DNA from: Hibiscus mutabilis
Lineage: Eukaryota; Streptophyta; Magnoliopsida; Malvales; Malvaceae
Reading direction: 5' to 3'
Assembly (NCBI GenBank): GCA_019671005.1
Contig: CM033725.1
Span: 32,019,338-32,083,337, forward strand
Length of the DNA stretch: 64,000 bases
A program made the position numbers and the translations under genes. Positions 10,989 to 22,199 of this stretch are shown here, piece after piece; positions within the stretch are counted from its first letter, which is position 1; the number at the start of each line of letters is the position of its first letter. The notes under the pieces are model-generated. The model did not search any database. It saw only the letters and a program-made list of their open reading frames with translations, and had not been told where the DNA came from.

Positions 10989-12397
10989 CTAGTAATTCTT
11001 GCCATTAATAGCAAGGTCTCTCACTGTATCAGACACATGAGTAGTATCTTTCGGTGTTGTAGCATCAGTGGATGGCTTGCTTAGAGTGGAATCATCAAGG
11101 GAACCTCCCCAAAATTTGTCATCTTTTTTCAATTGGGTGCCACTACGCAGTGTGATGGCATTGCATTGCTCTGTATTGGAAGTTTTAGTGACTTCAATAC
11201 CACTAGGTAAACCACCTTGTGGTCCCATCTTCAAAACTTGGTCAATCTGCCCAACTTGCATTTCTATAGATCATAGGGAAACAATGTGATTTTGAAGGAT
11301 AGATTGTTGATTTTGGAACATAGCGCATTGCGTTGTGAGCATATCATTATAGTTCTTTAAATATGCTAACTGATGATCCTGCATAATAATTTGAGTAGTA
11401 TCCATAAAATTTTGATAAGAAGAATCAAAAGTATTAGGGTTGGAGTTAGAAACTCCTTGGTTCTACCTCTGAGTTTTCTGTTGAAATCCAGGAGGTTCTG
11501 TTGTAGCATTCTGTCGTACTCCTGAATTACCTATGCTACCTCTCCAATCAAAGTTTGGATGTTGTCGCCACCTTGGGTTGTAGGTGTTGGAGTAGGGATT
11601 GTTGTTGCGGTTAGCATTTCCTATGTAGCATCCAAATTCCTATTGCTAGGGACATTCAATCTACTGGTGTTCCTCATTACAATGCTCACGTGTATATTGG
11701 ATTACCTTAGCCTCTCGTGTGTTGGATATCGGCTACATATTGTTGAGCAGACTTGCTATGGTGGAGATTTCAGCTGCAACAATATGGAAATCATCCAACT
11801 GAAGTGTTCTAAATGTTTTAGGTGTTGCCTTCAATCTCCCCTAGGGAACTAGGAGTCGTTATTGGGCATCTGATGAGGTAGTTTGAAAGCCACTTCAAAA
11901 TCTTTATGTAGCAAAATATCATTGACTGAAAAGTTAATCATCATCCTTGTCGGTGCATTGACACCATTATAAAACATCATTATTTGTAGCCAATAATGGA
12001 ATTCAAGAATCGAGCACTTGCGCAACATATCTTTTGTATCTGTCCCATTATTCATATATGGATTCATCATCTCATGGGGTAAATGCTATGATCTCTCTTC
12101 ACTTTTGCTTATGCACGTTAGATGGATCATATCGGTGCAAAAAGTTCTTGCACAAGTCATTCCAAGATGTGATAAATCTTGAGGAAATAGCCTCAACCAT
12201 GCTGGGGCTCAATCTCGCAAGGAGTAGGGGAATATTTTAAGTCTCAACACATTACCAAGAACTCACGGTTGTTTAAAATAATCAAAAACTTCCAAAAAAA
12301 GCTTGAATGTGTTATCTAGCATCCTCTCTTGCTGATCTCCCATATTATCCAATGGAGTTGAGCATGTTGAACATAACGTGCTTTAGCTCGAAGTGAG
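10989..12397 (-). pseudogene. Element III gag, C-terminal part
   Basis: Gag is recognised by several blocks. 10989-11261 carries GGLPSGIEVTKTSN and AITLRSGTQL, hallmarks of the Athila gag C-terminus. 11450-11700 carries a zinc-knuckle region followed by NRNNNPYSNTYNP. 11849-12240 carries the core with FYNGVNAPTR and a FPYSLRD-like block. The reading frame breaks many times. The N-terminal part continues at 13899 beyond an inserted solo LTR. Confidence 0.75.
12393..12397. repeat. Target-site duplication, left copy (GTGAG)
   Basis: GTGAG here is repeated exactly at 13899-13903, flanking the solo LTR. A 5-bp duplication is the normal footprint of LTR-retrotransposon integration. Confidence 0.85.
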
Positions 12398-13898
12398 TGT
12401 TGGAGCATGGCCAAAGACCAATGATAAGATTGTTGTAAAAGACATACTTATTTTATCTTGTTTATTAATATAAAGGCATTATTATTTTGATCTTATTCTA
12501 TGCATTTATAGATAAACTGAATTATAATAAAGTCCTTAGAATAATATAGTTATTCTTGAATGTCCTTAGTCGAGTATTATTTTGGGCATGGACAACAATA
12601 ATATATTAAAGCTAATATGTAGTTGATTGATGACAAAGTGTTTTCATTGACATGGAGATGTCAAAATCAATACATAAGTATGTGTTACAGAACGACATAT
12701 TGGACTGACCCACTATGAGCATGTTTCTTGGATTATTATGTGACAGTCACAACATTGCTCATAGTGATAACTACAGGTATGATCCGCATACTTAAAAGTA
12801 TCATTATTTCAACATTGTGAGTGAAATATTTTGATACAGTCAAACGTGTGTCGTAACCAACTACACTATAAAGACTGATATTGATATGTCACAATCTATG
12901 TAGCGGAATATGGTTGATCAAGATAGGATTTGTCCCTCTTACACAATAGGAGTAATATCATCGGCCACTTGATTGAGTGAGACTAGAAATGCATGGCCAT
13001 GCTCGAATAAATTGATATAAGATATCATAGTTATTCATTTATAATAGTCTACTCAATATATCAAGAAATATTAGATGGACTATACAAGTGTGACTATTCC
13101 ATGACTTGTGTCCGATCTAGATATAAGGACAAAAGGATGTAATACATGAAAAGAGTTAATCAGTAAGAGGTTATGTCGAACCATGACTTCCTGTAACTTA
13201 GGTAAAAATAATGTATTGTTAGATGACACTCATTGCTTGTAATATTAGAATTGTTCTAGATGTTACTGCTAACGTCACATAAACCTACAAGTGTCACACC
13301 CTATGATTGAAACCAACAAATATCGACTAGATAGCATGTGTACATACTTGTTGTACATGAAATAAGTAAAAATCAAAATTATTATACTTATTGTAATTAT
13401 AGATAATTTCATTTATATATTTTAATACCAGATAATTATTATAATTATCAAATACTATTAATATATATATATCCCTACGAAACATAATTAAAGTATAATC
13501 AGATTCTACATATTTAATTATATTCGGCTAAATATATTGTATATTTAATGAATCCAAATTTAATTAGAATTAGGGTTTTGAATGTTATATACAGGTATAA
13601 GGTCTAGTAGCCAAAGATATTCTTTTTTCGAAAAACCTCTCGAACAGTTAGAGAAGTAAAATATTGTTTGTTTCATTCAGGTGGACTGCGTAGAGGTCGG
13701 AACACTGTTGTGATGACTTGGATTCGATATCGTGCTGGAAGAATTGGATTCTCCTACATCCCCGTGGGTTTCTAGATTTAATTAAGGTAATGTTTCATCT
13801 ATTTTCACCCAGGATTCGTTCCTCATACATGGATCACTGGTGGAACATGCTGGATAATTTTTTAGTTGCGCCATGGGGTGTACCGACATTTCCTTACA
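12398..13898. mobile_element. Solo LTR (1501 bp) inserted in element III gag
   Basis: The insert begins TGTTGGAGCATGG and ends TTTCCTTACA, that is TG...CA with a TGT/ACA match, and is flanked by GTGAG on both sides. Gag reads up to the duplication on each side, with an Asn/Thr-Thr-His motif repeated there. The interior is AT-rich and I see no gag or pol in it, so it is best read as a solo LTR left by recombination between two LTRs. The superfamily is uncertain. Confidence 0.8.
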
Positions 13899-13903
13899 GT
13901 GAG
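13899..13903. repeat. Target-site duplication, right copy (GTGAG)
   Basis: This is an exact copy of GTGAG at 12393-12397, immediately after the CA end of the inserted LTR. Confidence 0.85.
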
Positions 13904-14215
13904 TTGTCCCCAGATTTGGCACAAAAATCGATGGGTTGAGGTTGTTGATAACATGTTCAATGTTGTCTCTAATGGGCCTTCTAGGTCAGACAGGTGGTGG
14001 AGCCTCTTGTCTTACATATCCTCCACTATGGGATGCGTTCTCAACAACCACTACCGTTGGTATGCCATTGTTATGCTCGTTCTCATGGTCGTCATGTGCA
14101 TTTTTCACGCGGTGTCTAGGAGGATCTATATTCCTTTGTCCTCAATGAAGATCTCTTAGATGTTTTTCGATTTATGGGTTGCAAGAGAGAATTGGTTCCT
14201 CACGATTGGTGCACC
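13899..14215 (-). pseudogene. Element III gag, N-terminal part
   Basis: In minus sense this reads RPIRDNIEHVINNLNPSIFV, an Athila-type gag N-terminus, interrupted by a stop after QEAPPPV. It joins the C-terminal gag across the inserted solo LTR. The plus-strand ORFs at this place are antisense shadows. Confidence 0.6.
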
Positions 14216-14295
14216 AGGTCATGCAAAATAAAAAAAATTAAATGCAAAGAAAATAAAATCTTAAGCGCTATTAAAACGTAATTATCAATTGTCAA

Positions 14296-14319
14296 TCCCC
14301 GGCAATGATGCGAAAAACT
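14296..14319 (-). other. Element III primer-binding region
   Basis: The minus strand reads AGTTTTTCGCATCATTGCCG and continues GGGA. This is a mutated form of the TTTTTGGCGCCGTTGCCGGGGA phrase that follows the 5' LTR in Athila-type elements. It fixes the LTR boundary at 14320. Confidence 0.65.
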
Positions 14320-14765
14320 TGATGCTTGTTAAATAGTGATTCAATTTAGTGCAAGTATACTCGTCGATCAAGTAATAAATTGATAGAGTAGAGTGTCGAA
14401 CCCACGAGGACTGGATCAATAAATACAAATTTATTGTACTTAAGAATGGTTGAGCAAGTATTGGTTTGATGGTGATTATCAAAACTAAATGCAAAATAAG
14501 GTAAAGCAGCTATGATCAAGACAAAAAGATGTTGCGGCAAATAACAGATAATTATGGAAGCTGGGTTTATTGGCTAGGAATTATGTTTGATTACTTATTT
14601 CAATACTATAGTGACTAGCAATCCATGTCAGCGTAAACCAATTAATATCTTTATCTACTTGACAAGATTTTCTAATGAACTTCTAACTCTCTCGATGCCT
14701 AGAAGCTAATAACAAATAAGCTAAAGTGATACATGTTTGCGTGAACCCTAACAACTCTATTATTT
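14320..14765 (-). mobile_element. Element III: 5' LTR fragment
   Basis: It starts TGATGCTTG in plus sense, so the minus-strand LTR ends CATCA, as in the element II LTR. The sequence is non-coding and AT-rich. It stops near 14765, where Copia coding sequence begins, so the outer part of the LTR is missing. The right limit is approximate. Confidence 0.55.
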
Positions 14766-15777
14766 ATTCAAGTTCTCCTTATTAGTCGTTGAAACCATAA
14801 TCTCACCAAATTTAACATTATTGAACTCCCTTGGGTGGGTAATCTCCATTTCCTCCAAATATAGCTCTTTTAGAGATTCTTGAGTTGGTTCTTGTATTCA
14901 ACCTTTGATGATGGTTCTCCAATTTTTCATGAGTGTCCATCATCATTATTTGAATTTAATATACATACATCATCAACAACACAAGAATCCTTCCTCGGAA
15001 GGGGGTTATCATCGAAAACAACATGTACAGACTCTTGTACCTGTGAGGTTCTTCTATTAAACACACACTAAAATTTAGATGTTAGAGAATAACCAATAAA
15101 AATATCTTTGTCATTTTTTGCATCAAATTTGCCAAGATTGTCTTTTTCGTTGTTTAGAACAAAACATTTGAATCCAAAAGGATAAAAGTAGCTATTGTTA
15201 GGCTTTTTAGTTTTGAAAAAATTTATAGGGTGTTTTCTTTAAAAGAGGCATAATCGTTACACTTTTGAAAATATAACAAGCGGTATTAGTGACTTCTGCC
15301 AAAAAAATACTTGAAAAATTATTTTCACAAAGCGTGGTTTTAGCCATTTCTTCTAAAGTTGTATTTTCCCCCTTAACTAACCTATTTTGTAAGGAATATG
15401 AAGACCTGAAATATTATGGCTTATTCCATTTGAGTTACAAAACTCATCAAAACCAAGATTTTGAAATTCGGTTCCAATATCACTTCTAACATGTGAAACT
15501 GAGTAACCTATTTCATTTTGGTTTGCTTTTGAAAATTTGATGCATTTTTCTAAAGCTTCATCTTTTGTACTAAAAAAGAGAACCCAAGTAAACATAAAGC
15601 AGGTATCAACCAAATCAATGACATAATGCTTTCCACTCAAGCTTTTAATCCTAATAGGCCCAAAAAGATCAATATGAATCAATTGCAATATTCTACTAGT
15701 TAATACATCATCAATAGGTTTAAAAGAAACTTTCTTATGTTTGCCGTTAACACAAGTTTTTCAAACTTTATCTAAAT
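14766..15777 (-). pseudogene. Element IV: Copia integrase fragment
   Basis: Minus-sense blocks give the Copia integrase in order. First comes CVNGKHKK of the zinc-binding end. At 15377-15688 come LIHIDLFGPIRIKSLSGKHY and the SHVRSDIGTEFQN core. Next come FGFKCFVLNNEKDNLGKFD and FIGYSLTSKF, then VFNRRT and the acidic spacer toward RT. The phrase set resembles Sirevirus/Maximus-type Copia elements. Both ends are cut: the LTR of element V interrupts it at 15778, and an Athila LTR lies on the left. Frameshifts are present. Confidence 0.8.
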
Positions 15778-18190
15778 TGTCACGACCATTTTTAAAACCG
15801 AAGTGTGAAAAAATAGCCTGACGATTGGTTCTTTAGGATTTTTGTCCATTTAACTCATTTAGCCTTTGAAAACTAGGGTTTTTCATGTTAAATCAGGTTT
15901 TTTCACTTAGTTAACCATAAAATTGATTTTCCTTCCATTTAATCTTGAAAAATAGGATTTTTTATATTAAATCAATTTTATTAATTAATCATGAAAATGA
16001 CCTATTTTATTTGATCTTGAAAATATTTTGGAGTCGTCATCAGTCACTTTGATAGACTAGACACCATAAAAAACAACCAGAGATTCATTTTTTTAAAACT
16101 AGGGTTCGGGAGTCGGTTACGTGTGTGAAAGGATTAGCACCCCCACAAACGCCCATTATCAGTACCTTATTAATTTCTCGTGGCATTTTGGTATTTCGAA
16201 CATTAATTTAAACTTAATTTGATCCTTAATTGCTAAATGAATTTTCATTCCAAATGAAAGTATCCCTTTGTAAGGAAATACATCCTTAAACGAATATGAA
16301 TTTGAAACATCCAGTTACTTTAGGATACTTCAATTTATATTCAAAAATGTATCCCAACACAAAAGGTTTTTTAATGGATGACCAATTATTTTCTTGTCAA
16401 TTTTAAGTTCTATCCTAATTAAAGCTCCAATTAATTAAGTTAATTAATCTATGAATACTATTGAATTTAAGTTTTATGTAATAACACCCAAATGATTGGG
16501 CACTACCTATATTAAGCCCTAAATTAATAGTATTCATAATCGTTAATGTCTCTAATTATTTTTACCTAACTCCAGTTCAATTAAACTAACTATATGTAAT
16601 TCTATTTTAATTTAAAATGAGATATTAAATGTTCAACCAAAATATTTCCTTGGCTAACATCTCATTACAATGAGACACTAGTCAACTTAGAACATTAAGG
16701 TTTCTATTTAATATTCATCGATTTTCCACAATTATCTTCCTATTTTAAACATTTTAAAATTAATTAAGGAACTTAGATACTAAGGCTCTAATTAATTATA
16801 CTAAGTGTTTAATGTTGTCTAACAAATATACTAGATGCTATTTAAAATCATGCAAGCATACAATATAATTTAAAGCATTGAAGTTAAATTAAAAAAACTG
16901 AAATTAAGGACTGAATTGAATTAAATCGCAAACTAGGGTGCCAAATTACAAACACTTGGTGACTGATTTGTGAGAAAGGATAAACCAAAGAACCCAATTC
17001 TAATTCCCTTAAAAAACCCAAACCCAAATACACTCGGCCAAAAACAAGGCAGCCCAATACCAAAGGACCTAGGTTGGATTGTGGACCCGTATCCATATCC
17101 GTTTAGGAACGCGCAGATCCCCTCTCCCAACCCGACACCAAAACGGTGCCGTGTTGACTCGCCCATAAAAAAGGCATGATCGGGCCAACTTGGCCATTTG
17201 GTCAAAAACTCTCTCTCTTCCAGCCCCCTCTCTCTAAAATTCTTTCAACCTAAACACGCTAAACCCATAAAACTTAAAAATTCTCGATCGAAACCCCACT
17301 TTTTCACCAATTTCTTCATTTGTTCATCACTTTTCCTCGTTTTGATTCAAACAAACATCAAAACACCCTCACTTTTCTATTTTTGAAGATCGAAACACCA
17401 AAAACCTTTCAAGTTCTTCCCTTGTTCTTCAACCTTCACCATTTTTGATTCATCGCTGCCCCTACTTCCTAACCATAACCTGTTCGCCGGCCGCTAGAGG
17501 TGACGTCGGCCACCGGTCGTCGTCTCCAGTTATCCTCTTCGTTAAGCCCTAAACCTTCGACCACCGTCTGGTTCAATTCCAACGACCAGTCGCTACCGCG
17601 AGACAATTTTCAGCCGCCGTCTAAAACCCTAAAAACTCCTATTTTCACTGATTTTCCACCTTAAATCCTTAGATCTACCCGGATTCGATCAAATCCACCT
17701 GTCGTTACCCATTTCCTAGTCTATCTACCCAAAACTATGCCCTCTCGCTCATTTGCAACTCTGTCGTTACTCTTGAACTTTCCAGTGACCACTAATCACC
17801 CCGACGACCACCAGATATGCCTTTAAACTCTCTGATTTTGCTTACTTTTAAATCTAGATTTTAATCTTTTCGTGCTACTGTTTTTAGGTTTTTAGAACTT
17901 AAATCTAATTTATTTTAGTGTTTTTGTGCAGGGAATGAAAAGAGGAAGGGAAAAGTTACCTTCTAATGAACTTGGGTAGTGTCATGGCAGCTCTAGTTAT
18001 CTTCTCTGTTTCTTTATATGTACAAATGGACTTATAATAGATGTTTGAATTGGACTATTTGTAGTCATTTATTTATTTAAGGAACTAATATTTGTATTAT
18101 TTACTTATTATTATTTCTATTATTTTGGTTTTATTTATAGAGAAACTATATATATATATTTAAACACCCAGACAAAATTAGGGTATTACA
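15778..18190 (-). mobile_element. Element V: 3' LTR (Tat/Ogre-type)
   Basis: The plus strand starts TGTCACGACC and ends GGGTATTACA. It aligns by eye along its whole length with 29858-32600, which defines the two LTRs of one minus-strand element. It lacks a segment of about 330 bases (between 18005 and 18006) that the other LTR keeps at about 32093-32422. The ORFs inside it are non-coding noise. Confidence 0.88.
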
Positions 18191-18206
18191 GCTACCCATC
18201 TTTGCA
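18191..18206 (-). other. Element V polypurine tract
   Basis: The minus strand reads GCAAAGATGGGTAGC just before the TGTAATACCC start of the 3' LTR. It is a short purine-rich tract in the correct position, with some mutation. Confidence 0.5.
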
Positions 18207-18375
18207 CATTGCTGTGGAACAAAAATAGGGCAAAGACTGAAAAGACGCGAATTTTTCTGAACCATCTAAACACTGAAGCTTGAAGCTGTTCTTCTGATTA
18301 CAAAATGCTTCAATCCTCTTTTTTGCAAATCTTTCTCTTTCATAACAAACTCTTCTCATTGGGAACTCTATCTTC

Positions 18376-18600
18376 ATTGAGCGAACTCTTCAGATTAGGA
18401 GTTTTCTCTTTCCTGGGGATGAACTCTTCTCATTAGGAATTCTTTCTTTGCTGAGCGAACTCTTCACATTAGGAGCTCTTTCTTTGCTGGACGAACTCTT
18501 CACATTAGGAGCTCTTTCTTTGCTGGACGAATTCTTCTCATTTGGAATTCTTTCTTTGTTGGGCGAACTGTTCACATCAGGAGCTCTTTCTTTCACTTTC
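18376..18600 (-). repeat. 36-bp tandem repeat in element V 3' region
   Basis: About six units of 36 bases follow one another, with consensus GAACTCTTCACATTAGGAGC followed by TCTTTCTTTGCTGGAC in plus sense. Because 36 is a multiple of three, the minus strand stays open and would encode a 12-residue repeat such as KERAPNVKSSSS. Tandem repeats in the region between integrase and the 3' LTR are a known feature of Tat/Ogre elements. Confidence 0.85.
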
Positions 18601-18722
18601 CTAACTAAACAAACAAAAATGCTTGGATAAGGGTTAATATGATCCTAATTTCCTATATGATGCATGAACTATGTCTCATTTAGATTAATCAATCAGCTTC
18701 CGCTCCCTGGGGATTCATCTCG

Positions 18723-19120
18723 GTGCTTCTTTTCATGTTTAATTTTCTTTCATATCTCATCTTCACATTCGGGATTAGCATTCAGAATCTCCTTTCTGCG
18801 TTTCTAGCCCTTTGCTCTAAATCACCATTCCATGTTTTCACTTTGGTTTTTTTCTTTTTATTTCTCTTTTTTCTTTTTTTTCTTTTTTTCTTTTTTTCAA
18901 GGCGCCCTTTTAAGTTTTCACCTCGGTTTTTTCTTTCTTTTTTTCTTTTTTCTTCTTTCTCTTTCTTTTTTCTTTTTTTCTTTTTCTCAATGCACCATTT
19001 TAGGTTTTCACCTCGGTTTTTCTTTCTTTCTTCTTTTTTCTTCTTTTCTCTTTTTTCTTTTTCCTTTTTTTATTCTTCTTTATTCTTTTTTCCTCTTTTT
19101 TTTTCTTTTTAATAGGGCCA
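18723..19120. repeat. Long polypyrimidine tract
   Basis: The plus strand is almost pure C/T with runs of TTTTTCTTT for about 250 bases (polypurine on the element strand). It includes two copies of a TTTTCACCTCGGTTTTT phrase. The long Phe/Leu/Ser-rich frames across it come from composition and are not genes. Confidence 0.85.
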
Positions 19121-19780
19121 TATCAATACCTTGATAATCAAGGGTTTTCAAGTTTGACAATAACAACTCCTCATACAGGGGTACTATTAATGCCTCAAAA
19201 CCTTCTACGAACTTCTTAAATTATCCCAACTGAGATACTGCCAATCGATCATGATCCGCAATATAATTCTCCTTTGATACACATAGGACAGAGAATGGAC
19301 AAGTTCTGATCATGATAACAATCTTTGCAAACCTTGAATTTCACTCTTTCTTATCTCTAAATTTCTGGCATTATATGATTCAGTACCATCTTCTCTTTAC
19401 ACACTCTTGTTCAATAACCTAGAGTGCTAAAGTTCTCCTACAACTTTCAAAACATAGCAATACCAAGAAATTATTTGCTTTTATACATTATATTATCCAT
19501 TTTATGATGCTTTAGAATAAAAGAAAGCTTGGAAGTGAATTCATGAATTTTATTGAAGCTTATCAATAGAAATACAATAGAAATTTTGAAAATAGTCATG
19601 GAAAAGTAAAACAAAAAAATCAAGAAACAAAACCAGATCTTCGGGCATCCATAACATGAAGGATACAACAACCCCATCGACTAGATATAGCCTTGAACTT
19701 GAACCCTTGTCCAACAAACTTCAAACATTGTCAGAATGTTTACAGATGTGAAATCCCTTCCAAAGTACTAGGTGTCTGAG
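19121..19780. other. Element V 3' untranslated spacer, no gene seen
   Basis: AT-rich sequence between the polypyrimidine tract and the next repeat block. I see no conserved protein or RNA signature in either strand. Confidence 0.5.
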
Positions 19781-20045
19781 AGGTTCTGATTCCTGGATGC
19801 GTTTTCTTACATTTCTGAGTCGCCCTTTACGGGTTTTCAACCCAGATCCTCATTTGGTTTCAAGACGCCCTTTGCGGATTTTTATCTTGAACCCCCATTT
19901 TCCTTTATTTTCCTTTTATTTTTTTATATCTAGGGCACCCTTTTGGGGTTTTTACCATAGATATTTTCATTTTACGAAGCGCCCTTTATGGGTTTTCACT
20001 CTGCCGTTTATTTTGATTTTTCTCTTTTTCAATCTCTCTTTTTTT
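19781..20045 (-). repeat. Dispersed GTGAAAACCC...AAAGGGCG repeats
   Basis: In plus sense the motif is GCGCCCTTTATGGGTTTTCA and variants, found near 19815, 19864, 19926 and 19978. Related copies occur near 18900 and 18988. Spacing is 50-80 bases. A similar motif occurs in the 3' region of element VII, so it may be a conserved untranslated repeat of this clade. Confidence 0.6.
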
Positions 20046-20054
20046 TAATTCTTC

Positions 20055-21189
20055 AAGCAGAATATTTCTTAATTGAATCCAAGTTCACTAGCTTGTGCAA
20101 CTCTTCACCATCCATTTCAGTTAGGATCAATGCTCCTCTGAAGAATGCCTTTTTGACAACATATGGCCCCTCCCAGTTAGGCATCCATTTCCCGCAGAAA
20201 TCTCATTGTATTTGCAAAATCTTTTTCAGCACTAGATCGCCCTCTCGGAAGTCTCTGGGACGAACCTTCTTATCATGAGCCCTCATCATTCTTTTCTGAT
20301 ACATTTGACTGTGACAGATAGCTTTTAGCCTTTTTTTCCTCGATAAGGTTCAACTGATCAAACTGAGCCTGCAACCATTCTACGTCATCTAACTTTACTT
20401 CAAACAAAGCTCGAAGTGATGAGATTTAAACTTCTATTGGAAGTATTGCCTCTGCCCCATAGACCAGGGAATATGGTGTTGCCCAGTAGAAGTTTGTACC
20501 GAAGTTAGATATGGGAACAAGGCAAATGGCAACTTCTCATGCCAATCTTTGTATGTGTCTGTTGTTTTTGATATGATATTCTTGTTTTCCGCCTCCACTG
20601 CCCCATTCATCTTAGGGGGTAGGTCATAGAGTTGTGATGAATGATTTTGAACTGCTCACACACTTCTGCTATTACCTTATTATTGAAGCTGGTGGAATTA
20701 TCAGTAATAATTCTTTCTGGCAACCCATATCGATAAATGATCTCCTTCTGTAAGAACTTATAGACTGTAGATCTAGTGATATAGCATATGAAGTTGCTTC
20801 CACCCATTTATTAAAATAATCAATAACCACAAGGATGAAACAATGTCCATTGGAGGCTTTGGGGTGAATTTTTCCAATGAAATCCATGCCCCAAACTACA
20901 AAAGGCCATGGCGAATTCATTGTATGTAAAGGTACAGGCAGAGCATTTATTCTGTCAGCGTACACTTCTTAGCATATTCAATGCAATCTCCCTCCATAGT
21001 CTACCAATAGTAACCATATCTTATTATTTTCCTGGCCATCGCAAAGCCATTAGCATGCGTTCCACAAATTTCGTCGTGCACTTCTGCCAGGATTTCTCTA
21101 GCTTCTTGAGAGTTGACACATCTTAGCAAAACCTGATCTTTGCCCCTTTTGTATAACATTCCACCATCCAGCACGTATCCTGAGGCCAT
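20055..21189 (-). pseudogene. Element V integrase
   Basis: Integrase in minus sense. The zinc-binding N-terminus is at 21001-21189 (HDEICGTHANG). The catalytic core is at 20607-20965: WGMDFIGKIHPKASNG carries the first Asp, and YGLPERIITDNSTSF carries the second. The C-terminus is at about 20060-20300 (FREGDLVLKKI, NWEGPYVVKKAF, LHKLVNLDSIKKY), the usual end of Tat-type polyproteins. At least one frameshift (near 20740-20800) and stops near 20205 and 20595 break it. Confidence 0.85.
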
Positions 21190-21399
21190 CCTTCTAATGG
21201 TCCTTTTATCATTATCATTTTCTCCTTGGGATAAGTTTGGTATTTGATGTATTGTAAGATATCAAAATACCAAGGATTTTCATCTGTTTCTTCCTCTATG
21301 CTATAACAGTGAGCATAGGTCTTGTAGCTCTGCATCTGAATTGACATCATATCCTCCGATTTGTTGGCCAGGAATACTAAAGCCAGTGTGGCTAAAGCA

Positions 21400-21760
21400 T
21401 CTGCCATTTGGTTATCTTCCCTGGGAATATATGCGAAAGTAATTTCTTTGAATTTTTTTATCATTTCAAGGATCAACTTTGGATACTCGACCAATTTAAC
21501 ATCTTTCATTTCCTACTCTCATCGAAGCTGATAAATGACCAATGTTCAATCTCCGTATACTTTCAAACTTTTTATTCTTCCTTCAATAGCAGCTTGCAAG
21601 CCCATAACACAGGCTTCATATTCTTCCTTGTTGTTGGTGCAAAGAAATTCCAACTTGCTTGTAAAAGGATAATACACATTGTCGGGACAGATCAATACTA
21701 CCCCAATTCCTCGTCCTAAGGCATTCATTACATCCTTATTTAGGAAATCAAAATTCAAAG
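21400..21760 (-). pseudogene. Element V second RNase H (archaeal-type aRNH)
   Basis: After the ordinary RNase H comes a second one, read as GRGIGVVLICPDN, FLCTNNKEEYEACVMGL and IKSLKVYGD, then FAYIPREDNQMADALATLA in the next frame. An additional archaeal-type RNase H between RNase H and integrase marks the Tat lineage of plant gypsy elements. A frameshift and stop near 21510-21546 split it. Confidence 0.8.
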
Positions 21761-22192
21761 GCTCATAATCTCCAAAGCACGACTTGCCAGGAAATCTGCT
21801 ATGGCGCTTCCTTTTATTGATTTCTGGCTCACATATACAATGTCGAATTTCGACAACAGCATTTGCCAACAAGCTAACCTCTCAGTCAACGCTGGTGCTT
21901 CCATCAAAAACTTCAATGGATCGAGCCGAGATATCAACCAAGTAGTGTGGTATAACATGTACTTTCTAAGTCTATGGGTCACCCAAACCAAAGCACAACA
22001 CAATTTTTGAATTGGTGAATATCGTTCTTCACAATCTGTAAACTTTTTGCTTAGATAATAAATGGCTCTTTCTTTCTTCCCTGTTTCATCATGTTGCCCC
22101 AACACACACCCCATTGAATGTTCATGGACCATCAAATAGAGAATGAGTGGTCTGTCTAGAACCGGTGCAACTAATATCGGAGCGTTTGTCAA
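21761..22192 (-). pseudogene. Element V RNase H
   Basis: This is the retroelement RNase H/connection domain: LILYLMVHEHSMGCVLGQHD, AIYYLSKKFTDCEERYSPI, then LACWQMLLSKFDIVYV. It follows RT by one frame break. It would remove template RNA, as in other gypsy elements. Confidence 0.82.
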
Positions 22193-22199
22193 GTACTCA

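Noticed and set aside
13718..14159. Overlapping plus-strand ORFs of 73 and 97 codons
   Set aside because: They cross the end of the solo LTR and the antisense of gag, and no conserved protein is seen.
15778..15782. Search for a 5-bp target duplication around element V
   Set aside because: The left flank TAAAT has no match after 32600, so I do not claim a duplication.
16933..17386. Short ORFs on both strands repeated at 30948-31555
   Set aside because: They lie in the two LTRs of element V, are not conserved in frame between them, and match nothing I recognise.
18376..18600. Possible CRISPR array (36-bp repeated units)
   Set aside because: The units are contiguous with no unique spacers, and the context is a plant retrotransposon, so it is a plain tandem repeat.
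18723..19134. Two long overlapping Phe/Leu/Ser-rich open frames
   Set aside because: They lie in a polypyrimidine tract, where long open frames arise from composition. No conserved motif is present.
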